Positions 36,953 through 45,828 of a stretch of 64,000 nt of DNA are shown piece by piece. The notes beneath the pieces are model-generated. The model was not told where the DNA came from. It made no database searches and worked only from the letters and a program-made list of their open reading frames with translations. The stretch comes from Cheilinus undulatus (taxonomy: Eukaryota > Chordata > Actinopteri > Labriformes > Labridae), in assembly GCF_018320785.1 (NCBI RefSeq), contig NC_054885.1, positions 5,034,921 through 5,098,920 of the forward strand, in the 5' to 3' direction. Numbering within the stretch: position 1 is the stretch's first letter; every line of letters starts with the position of its first letter. A program made the translations under genes and the position numbers.

Positions 36953-37363
36953 TTTCTGTTGCAAAACTATTTGTAAATGCTCACAAAGATCTGTACACGA
37001 ATCTGCAAATGCGTAGGTAGATTTGCAAATGCGTGTACAGTTCTGCAAATGCATGCAACAACTTGACAGTCAGTAACAAGATTTGGAAATTTATACAAAG
37101 ATCCACAAATGCGTGCACGAATCTGCAAATGTGCACTGTAAGCATAAGGACTGGGTTTTGTTCCCCTCAGTGCTGACTCACAGGCGAGACTGCCTTCCTC
37201 ACAGCACAGGCATCACACAGATGGAAGGCTGCAGATTTGTGGGTCTTTACAGATTTGCACATCTTTGCATGCATCGCTGATCTTCACACACATTTGTGGA
37301 TTTGTGCACACACATGTGCAGGTTTGTGTGCAGATAGTTTTGCAACAACAATAGCTCCATACC
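36953..37363. mobile_element. Foldback-type repeat with inverted ends and internal short tandem units
   Basis: The left arm GGGAGCTATTTCTGTTGCAA is mirrored by TTGCAACAACAATAGCTCC on the right. Inside, ATCTGCAAATGCGTGCACGA-like units recur on the left arm, and their complements recur on the right (TTTGTGGATTTGTGCACAC). Confidence 0.65.
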
Positions 37364-38384
37364 TCTGCAGCTTCTTATCCCTCAGAGCCAAAACAGCGAG
37401 GTTTGTGGCAGACTGCCTTTGTTTAGTGCCATCTTGTCTCCAGTTTATCTGGACGACTGAAAACCTGCAGAAAACCCTTTAACTGGAGCTTGTTTTCACA
37501 AGTAAAGGCAGATCTCAATTAGAAGCCCCTACTGTTTGGATCATTTGTGGATCATAAATAAGCAGCAAGAGAGCTGCAGATGGTCTAGTACGGTTATCAT
37601 CAACTGGGGCCACTTCAGGTCCCCTATAGCTCCCTAGAAGATTATTAAATTCAGAAAATATGTGAAGAAAAACATGTGTTGTGCATTTAGGTATCTGTTT
37701 TCTTTAAACCCCTACAGCTATTAAAACAAATATAAAAAGACATTGCAGCAGAAGTTTTTTTACACCTCTGATGTGAAATTTTAACACGTATTCTTTGAAC
37801 TAGAAGTTCTTTACTCGTCTATCTTCAGGCTCTTTATCCTGATCTCTTTAGCAACTTGAATGTCTGAAAGTTTAACCACTCAGGAAAAACCTGTCGACAT
37901 TATAAATACCACAGTAAAAAAGCCGTCTTTAAAGTGGTCAGCAGTTTGGCTTATAAGCACACTGTTTTATTTCTGATGCAACAAAACGCTGATTTTTCCC
38001 CTGACTTTAGAAAAAAAAAACATATTTCATCATTATAACCAGCATAAAAGTTTTTATTCTGAGTATTGATACACCAATAATGAACGTGGTTAAATATTGT
38101 TCCTGGCGTAGACTCAGAGTCTCTCCATCTTTGCTGTGCATGAGTTTTGTTTGAAATTGAGGCCTGGCTTAAATAAAGGTAGGGGAGAAAATAAAAGCCT
38201 TGTTTTACTGTGCATACTTATCTTACTATATGGTGCAATCACATCTTAACTTTTCAGCTCTGCAGCTGTAATCATGCATGTGCGTCTTTTATTTTACTTC
38301 CATAAACTGTAGTTTTCTTTTTCCCCTATTATTATTTTTTATCGTCATTGTTAAAATTGACGTCTTTTAAACTGCTGAAATGAT

Positions 38385-38432
38385 AACTCCCCTAAATTAG
38401 GGATCCATAAAGACCATCTTATCTTATGACAG
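38385..38432 (+). mobile_element. Short 3' tail of a LINE
   Basis: AACTCCCCTAAATTAGGGAT followed by CCATAAAG and CTTATCTTAT: a degenerate form of the common fish LINE tail with a short tandem end. Too short for certainty. Confidence 0.45.
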
Positions 38433-38672
38433 TTCTAGAGGGTGTGTTATTGAGCCGTTATTTTGTGTTTTTTTCCGTACTGAGTTTGAAGAGGATTTGT
38501 GTCTGCGTGTCCAGTTTCTCTCCTGGAGCTTCACGGCTAACCTCGTGAAGACACAGAGAGGCTGCTGCAAGAATGATTTTTGTCAGATTGGTTAATTTAC
38601 AACCCAAACTGTTTCTCAACAGAAGCCTGGCTCTTTGAGTTTGGTAACTTTCTAACAGCGGATATATGACGA

Positions 38673-38968
38673 TTAGGACTGAAACCGTCCAGGCCCAGGT
38701 TTGGGAACGCGTCTCGGCATCACAAATGTTGGTTTAAATCGCTGCAGATTATCAGTGAGAAGCTCCATGTTGTTGCTCTGAAGCGTGTCGTCTCTGTACA
38801 GGACGTTTATGAGGATGAATGAATATCTAATAATGAGGTATTGCATACGCTGTATGTCCTTTTCTATGTCAGCTGTTGTTGTGGAATGTTTTCGCTTTTT
38901 GTTTTCCTGTGTCTGTTGTTTACGGTTTGGATTTGTGTGAAGAACTACGTCAGGAACAAATGTGAAAT
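38673..38968 (-). CDS. Putative terminal coding exon of unknown identity
   Basis: A good acceptor (TATTTTTCCTTCAG|) opens into 97 codons ending at TAA. The translation includes FVPDVVLHTNPNRKQQTQ, a lysine-rich stretch, IEKDIQRMQYLIIRYSFILI, and a proline/arginine-rich end RRVPKPGPGRFQS. The composition looks like a helical protein rather than random reading, and I see no match to the surrounding repeats. I found no convincing upstream exon and no familiar domain. It could be chance, a fragment of an unrecognised mobile element, or the last exon of a small fast-evolving gene. Confidence 0.28.
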
Positions 38969-39429
38969 CTGAAGGAAAAATACTAAAGAAGTGCACAGAG
39001 AAACCTGATAAACAGGACTAGTGAAGAGGAACGCTTCTCGAAGAAATAAACTCATGTATTTCTCATTACTGTTAATGTTGGTTGGATGTTAGTGTTGTAG
39101 GAACTGAAGTGAAGAGCAAACTAAAGCAAAGCCTCATTGAATAATTTATTCATATTTAAATTTGTGAAGTTGAAAGTTGAACTTGAGAGCTGAACTTTTA
39201 CTTTAGGTGCATTTTTCTGCTGCACATCAGAATAAAGACAGATCATTAATGTATTTTTAAAGCCTGCTTCTTTGTCAGACGTGTGCAGCTTCTTCTCTTT
39301 GAATTACGGACGTTAATTTTCATGATTTGATATATTTTCTGTTGTTTTTACTTCTAACCTCATGTGACCCCACTTGCACGTATGAGGGCATTATGACATT
39401 TTGGCTAAACTACAACATATAAATAAATT

Positions 39430-40450
39430 CTACCAAAAGAATTATTCAGATAAATATTATTAAGTTTGGAAATTTTCTAGAAATTTTGGTGGGGGATGGG
39501 TTAAATTGAAATTTTACTGAATTTATGCAATTTAGGGAAATTATTTGGAATTTTTTTTTGCCATTTATTTTGAATTTATTTGTAAATTTTGATGGAAATA
39601 GGCTTTGAAATTTTAGGAAATTATCTTGATTTTTCATTTATTTATTAATGAACTTATTTAAGGGTCTCCTTTTTTGTTTTCTTTAAAGAATTCCTCTATT
39701 GTTTTTGGAGTTTTGTTCATTTTTGGAATTTTTATTTATTTATTTGGTAAATTACTGACAATTTGATTGGTAATTTAGTGGAAATTTCAATTTTTCCTGA
39801 ATTCCTATGTATTTTTTTTTCTCTGAAATTAAGATTATTTAATATATTTTTTATTTTTTTTAATTTTTTTTTATTTTTGGGAATATGGTGGGGGGAATTT
39901 TCTTCAAAATTTTCCTAAATTTTCATGACTTTTTGGGAAATTTTATTTGGACATTTTTTGTAATTTTTCATGGAATTTATTTTTAAATTTTGGGAGAATC
40001 TGAATTGAGATTTTAGGGGAATCTTTTGGAAATTTTGGGGGATCTGTTTTGTGTTTTGTTTTGTTTTGTTCTCTTTGAAATTAAGATTTTTTGGGGGGGC
40101 AATTCTTATCATTTTGGGATTAGTTTTTAAAATCTGTGTAAGGAATTTTCATCAAAAATTTGCAGAATTTTCACTTAATTTTAAGAGTATTTGTTTGGAG
40201 ATTTTTCATAATTTTCCATGGAATTTTGTGGGAACATTTTTCTAAATGTTTTGGTTAAATTTGTCTATCTTTAGGCTTGTTCAGAAATGACTGAAACCTT
40301 ATATCTTGAGATACTTTTTAAGGAATTTTGGAATTTTACAGAAATTTGTTGTAATGTCTGGAAAATCTCTGGTCATTTTTAAGGGAATTTTTCAAACACC
40401 TCCAGAACTTATAGTGAAATTTGGCTCATATCTGGCCTCAAACACTCAAA
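39430..40450. repeat. A/T-rich degenerate array of GGAAATTTT-type units
   Basis: Irregular units such as GGAAATTTTGGTGG and TTCATGGAATTTTTTTGG. No coding potential; the open frames here are artefacts. Confidence 0.7.
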
Positions 40451-42345
40451 AGTGTATAAAAAACTAAATTTAAAAAAACTTGTTGTACAGTGAGATAAGC
40501 CTGTTGTCCTCATATGAAACATAACCTTCTGGCTCAGCTTTTATATTTACCAGGCCCGAACTCTCCAAAATAACAGTGAGAAACTAAAAATGCATTCCAA
40601 ACAAAAGCTCCAGTCTCAGGAGGTCGATCATAAATCTGTTTTGATTTTATTCTAACAGCAGGTTTTTGTATATTTGACTCATAGTGAGACTTGTGCTGGC
40701 TGTATCGAGTCTTTTAATGTTAAATATCAGCTGCTGTGACACGGTTCAAATATGAGAGCGTGTGTGAAAACAATTTGTAGCATTAAACCACGGAGTGTAT
40801 TATTCCTGTAAACCATCAGCAGCAGGAAACAGTTCAGGGAAAAAGTGTGTCATCTTGTTTATTTTCCTTTGGTTTGCTGTTTTTTCCAGACCATGGGGCG
40901 CGATGATAACAAAAAAATATTGCGGGCGTCCACATCTACCCGCCTTAAACTCCAGCGAGGGACCACAACGTCCGAAAAACAACATTTATTTCAGCGGGGA
41001 GGGAGAGGAGCAGGAGTTACGGCCTGTGTGTTAATGAAGGCTCAGCAGTGATTCCCTCAAATGTTTGTGCAGATTTTGGCGTCTGTGCACACATGCAAAT
41101 CATCATTTTATCTCCCGTCCTTTTTTTTCTACCTAATACTTTTACGTCCCATTCCTTCTGATACAAAAACAAATGCACCTCCAAAAATGTTCTCATTAAT
41201 TCGCCTCTTTTGCCCTCCGTCTCCTCCTCTCGGTGTGTATCCACTAAGACTGAATAATATTTGGACAGGTGTTCCTTCGTATCCATTAACTTCAAGGGTG
41301 TAGTGTGCTGTTTCTCTGCAGAAAGAGGAGAAAAAGGCGTCTCATCCAGGCGCTGGATTCTTAAAACTCTGCCATCTATACTGTATGTGTAATCCCTAAC
41401 AATAAAAAACTGTTTAGCACCAATTTTCCTTCACTTTTAAACCTTTTTTTCCTCTTTTAGACAACTGTGGAGGCCACATCTGGAGGACAGATGTAGTCCT
41501 AAAGCCTGCTCTCTCTCTCTCTCTCTCTTTGACTCTCGTTCACATTCGCCACTTCTCACTCACTCTCTCTTTCTCGCCCTCCCTCCTTTTGCTTTTTGGG
41601 AAACATGAGAGCTAATTCTCTCTCTCGCTCACTCGCTCTCTCCCACCCCAGCCGGACCACCCACATTCGGAAACGCCCGGCTGTTCCCGAGGCAGAGCCA
41701 GCGGCCTTTTTTTTTTAGGGAGACGGAGGGAGAGAAAGAGATGTAAGGATGGGTTATGACTGACGGTTTTAGCAGAGTATCAATTACATCAATGTCAGAG
41801 ACATAACCGGCCATTGTGAGGAGAAAAGGAGGAGGCTCTGCAGCAAGAATCCATGGATTTAACCTCTTGCATCACAGTTTTCTTCATCTTTAACATAGCT
41901 GACACCGTTTACAGCTAAATGCATGCACTAGTTATGCTTTAAACTCAACTTTAGTTACTGCAAAACATCTTTAAAGTGATTTAACTTCTCTTTAATGTGT
42001 TAAAACTCTGTGAAAGTTCACTAAGTTCATATGTAAATACCTCAGAAAATAACAGTAAATCATCATTTTAACAGCAGCTTTTATTTGCTTCATAAGCAGA
42101 ATAAAGTCTTTAAACATTTAAACACCTCCATATAAAGGTCAGTGTCTCCACCTTGTGGATGTTTTATAGTATTACATCTTTATCAAAGTGTTACAGCCAT
42201 CTGAAGTAATCTGTCTTAGAGTTTAAAAGAGGTTTAGAGTTGTTATACTTGAAATTTCAGTGGTTGATAAAGCTGTAAATTCTCTTTTGTTTGTTGTGAA
42301 TCCTCCTGCAGTTTAATGCTCAATTTTATGTCTATATTTTGTTTT
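40451..42345. other. No gene seen; (CT)n near 41,509-41,528
   Basis: Single-copy-looking sequence with a CT-rich tract (41.5-41.65 kb). Overlapping open frames at 40.8-41.3 kb have no matching splice sites or recognised domain. Confidence 0.5.
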
Positions 42346-42349
42346 AGGT

Positions 42350-42579
42350 TGCTCCTCCAGGTCTGTCTTGTGAATGCAATATCTCATGAATTCTTCAAGG
42401 AACTTTATCAGAATTTTGCACAAAAATCCACCCTGAATCAAGGGTGATTAGACTACATTTTGGAGCTCATAGGTCAGAGGTCAAGATCATTAGACCCAAT
42501 GTTCATCCCTTACTTGTAAATGCAACATCTCAAGAGTACTAAGAGGGAATTTCTTCAGATTTTGCACAGATGTCCTCAG
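42350..42579. repeat. Dispersed fish repeat (AATGCAATATCTCATGAATT type)
   Basis: Two tandem-like halves: AATGCAATATCTCATGAATT and AATGCAACATCTCAAGAGTA, each followed by an 'ATTTTGCACA' word. It is interrupted on the right by the MITE at 42,580. Confidence 0.55.
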
Positions 42580-43316
42580 TGGCTGTGTCCGAAACCACAC
42601 ACCTATTCCCTACTCCCTGTCCATAATATAGTGAGCAGCATAAAGTGGACTATATAGTAGACTCAACTGCAAAACACAAAAATGATTTCAGACACGGCTC
42701 TGGCCGCAGGAAATAACGTCATCGCCGTCTCACAATTACAATGTTTAGCAACAACAGTTCGTAGATTTCCATGACAACGGTGGAGGATCGAAATTAACAG
42801 TAGAATTTCACTAAAAACTGATACTGAACGTAACGTATTTTCACACACAAAAAAAAATAGTAAGGGATGAAGAAGTTTGTGTCTTTAGTGGCATAATAAT
42901 ATACATTTTTGTGTATTATCACTTATTTTTGCATAAAGATCATGTTCTCATGTCTTGTAATCCTCATAAGGGGAAAAAGTTGCTCTGTTTTGAATCCTTA
43001 ACATTTTCTTACAGATTAAATACTTTGGTTAAAATCAACAAAGAAAAAATCATTTTAAAAGTTTTTATATGTGTTTCTCTGCTCCTCTTATTCGTCCGTC
43101 ATGTTTGAGAGCAGCAACAGCGATGCATGATGGTAAATATTGCTGGGCTAGTGAGCATCGGCTGTTCACTACTTTTCAAGATGCATTGTGGGATAGAATG
43201 AGTGCACTCCAAAGTGAGTAACAATACTCACTCAGAATTCGGACACCACTACAAAATGGCGTATTCACTATAAAGTGCACTGTATAGTGAATGGGGAGTG
43301 ATTTTGGACACAGCCA
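42580..43316. mobile_element. MITE with TGGCTGTGTCCRAAA termini and 3-bp TSD
   Basis: Left end TGGCTGTGTCCGAAACCAC, right end inverted TGGCTGTGTCCAAAATCAC. Subterminal words on the ATAGTGNNC theme (CTATATAGT, CTGTATAGTG). The duplication CAG lies at 42577-42579 and 43317-43319. No transposase. Confidence 0.8.
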
Positions 43317-43319
43317 CAG

Positions 43320-44330
43320 TGTCCGAAATTACATAGAGGTGGAAAAGTAAACGACTATTACACCCGAGTAAAAGTTAATTCATACGGATAAAGAATAAGC
43401 ACTAGGGACTTCCTTTAGAAGCTCCTAAAGTCACAGGCAGGAACTCTAACTCAGTGGATAACTTCATTCATGGTGCAAATATGTCTCACAACAAAAACAA
43501 AATCACAGTGCTTGATCATAATCTGTGTATCATCCGTTTAGTTGATATTTGATTGTTTACTGAGTAACAAATAAATGAAAAATGGTTTCTTTAATTTCTG
43601 AAACAAAATCAAATCAAGGATTTGTTTTTTATTTTGGATATTTATACTTGGATCAAAGAATGGAACATGTAAAAATAGCTACAAGCAGTTTGATATTATT
43701 CGTTTGCATAACTCCGTCTATGTGTTTTGTTCAGAAAAGCATCCTGTGAATCATGTGCCCATCATGTTGTTAAATTATGTCATTCAGATTAGTTAGAGGT
43801 GGATTATTCTCATTGGTTGTAATGTGTGCTTTAATGTAGCTACTGTATAAATGTTTATTAAAAAAAAGTTTTAAAAAAAATTCTTATCTAGTTATAAAAA
43901 CACAAATTCTTTCACCTGACGTAGAAAAAGTGACAGTAATCTGATCAGGATGCTGTTTTTCCTTATAAAAAGGTGCCAGTGACAGGCACATGATTGTCTG
44001 GATGCTTTTCTGAGCACAACACCTGCATTGCGGATGAATAATGATATATTTATTGCATGTGACCATTTTTTCATATTCCCTTGGTCCCAATTTGATGGGC
44101 TCACAGTAAATTCTAGAAATAAAATTAAATATGTCCCACATTTAAACATGGAGTTTGTGTTTCACTGTATTGTACTTCATAGTTTCAGCAGAAGATTGTG
44201 CTTCCATGCTAACGCTGTAAACAAACATCAGCAAGAATTTATTGATGTGTCTTTTGTGACTGAACTGGGACAACACTGTACATGGTGGAATATTAGCAAT
44301 CAAAATAATAATACCTTGTTTTCTAACTCC
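43320..44330. other. No gene seen
   Basis: A short GAGTAAAAGTTAA-type fragment (43,340-43,380) is related to the repeat at 58.1 kb. The remainder is single-copy-looking. Frames on both strands at 43.88-44.37 kb lack support. Confidence 0.45.
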
Positions 44331-44334
44331 CTGA

Positions 44335-44762
44335 TGAGTTTTGGCAGCAAAGAGCAGTACCAATAATATTCCATGGGTTGAGCAAGTGGCAGCTAGGGGC
44401 CAAACAGGGGTGCCCAAAATGTGATTGGCATCCCCAAAAACCTGAAATGATTTTCTCTTTGCCTTGTCAGCCATTAAATCGAGCATTTAGTGTTAGTATA
44501 AAAAGGCCATGGAGTCAAGCTCTGCCCCGATCAGCTGACAACCAGCTGATTTGCTCTAACCACACCACTGGTCAATCACTCTCACGTTCTGCGGCTCTCT
44601 CTGCAAGCTGCAACCTTCCTCCACCCCAGCTCCTCCTTTATTCTGCTTCTGACTTAATAAACGCCATATACCTCACCTTCTGGATATTTAAGTGGCCCCA
44701 ACATCCCTGTATATTTCTGTATGTGGCCCTCAGTGGAAAAAGGTTGGACAGGCCTGATCTAA
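44335..44762. repeat. Dispersed repeat, related to 4.43 kb, with hAT-like right end
   Basis: Shares CCCCAAAAACCTGAAATGAT, CCTTGTCAGCC and GTCAAGCTCTGCCCC with 4.43-5.47 kb, and a CTCCACCCCAGCTCCTCC word with 9.5 and 57.56 kb. It ends GGACAGGCCTG, a hAT-style terminus. The 129-codon open frame across it is an artefact. Confidence 0.6.
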
Positions 44763-45244
44763 GATGAGTAACGTGTCTCCCTAATGTAGATCAAAGACAT
44801 GAGACGAAAATTGGCTGATGCTGAGGTTTTTGCTGCAAATGCTGAGTGCTGACTCTGCTGGACTACATTGTTGTGAGCGGAATAAAGAGGCTGTGGACAC
44901 AGGCACTTCATCCATTAAGATTGATACCTTTATACTAGGTAAAAATACATATAGGAGGAGGTTATACTGCAGGGGGATAACCAACAACAAAGAAAAATGA
45001 TTACTGATCCATGAAACATGAATTATAAACCACTGTAGAGGCATTTAGATATTACAGACTGTATTCACACATGCACCAACTCCTAAAAATTCCCCTTAAG
45101 ATTTGGGGTGAGCATGCAAACAGCTGCATTTTTCACCCTGATTTCATTCAAACTTGTTTCCTGCAGCCTCCTAGTAACATTTCTGCAAGGAGTCGGGTTC
45201 TCCAGTGTGCAAAAGCAGTTTTAACGTGTGTCGTCCTTCAGAAT

Positions 45245-45515
45245 TAGGCATGCACAATATTGGATTTTTGCAGGAATGCCGATTTTACAAGTCAATTTCA
45301 GCTGATACCAACATCAACACTGATATATAAATGTGGTCCAGACCTAAGACAAGCTTAACTCTTTAAAACACGCTGTAAAATGTAAGCAGGTCCCACAGAC
45401 CTACACTGGCTGAAGTCTTTTTATTTGTGCATCCTTATTCCTGACGTTTTACAAACGTATTCCTACATATAGCTGATATTTACAGCCAATGTATTGGTTG
45501 CAAATATCAGCAGAC
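45245..45515. repeat. Dispersed repeat shared with 63.5-63.83 kb (GGCATGCACAATAT type)
   Basis: Common blocks: AAAACACGCTGTAAARTGTAA, CATTTACAGC or ATTTACAGCC, and TGCAAATATCAGCAG or TGTAAATATCAGCAG. Termini resemble GATGCACAATAT. Old and non-coding. Confidence 0.6.
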
Positions 45516-45715
45516 ATGTTCCTCCTTCTCGTTCGTTTGTAGTTTGTAAACGCCCAAAAACATGTAGCATTAATGCAAAGGAGGGAAAATATCATTATAG
45601 CCTGGGGCTGGACATTTCCAGGCGTGCATGTGTGAAAACAGCATCAGTGTGTCTGCCTAGAAAGAGGTATAGCCTTAGGTGTAATCTCACTGGTGCTGGT
45701 GCTCAGTGTTGGAGC

Positions 45716-45828
45716 TTTAATACTGTCTTTAAAGGTGTTAGCAGCTAAGCTAATAGCTCAGTGATACAGAGAGAGCTGAACACAGTGAAGTGACTTAAAG
45801 GTGCAAATTTAAGCAGATAGAAAAGTTC
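45716..45828 (-). other. 3' UTR of the GIMAP-like gene
   Basis: Sequence after the TAA at 45831-45829. The first plausible poly(A) hexamer on the minus strand is ATTAAA at 45721-45716. The end is inferred. Confidence 0.4.

Noticed and set aside
41017-41295. 92-codon minus-strand ORF considered as an upstream exon for the 38.7-kb exon
   Set aside because: No acceptor/donor pair in matching phase and no recognisable domain.
43884-44767. Open frames of 85-129 codons on both strands
   Set aside because: Partly inside a dispersed repeat; no splice sites or familiar motifs.
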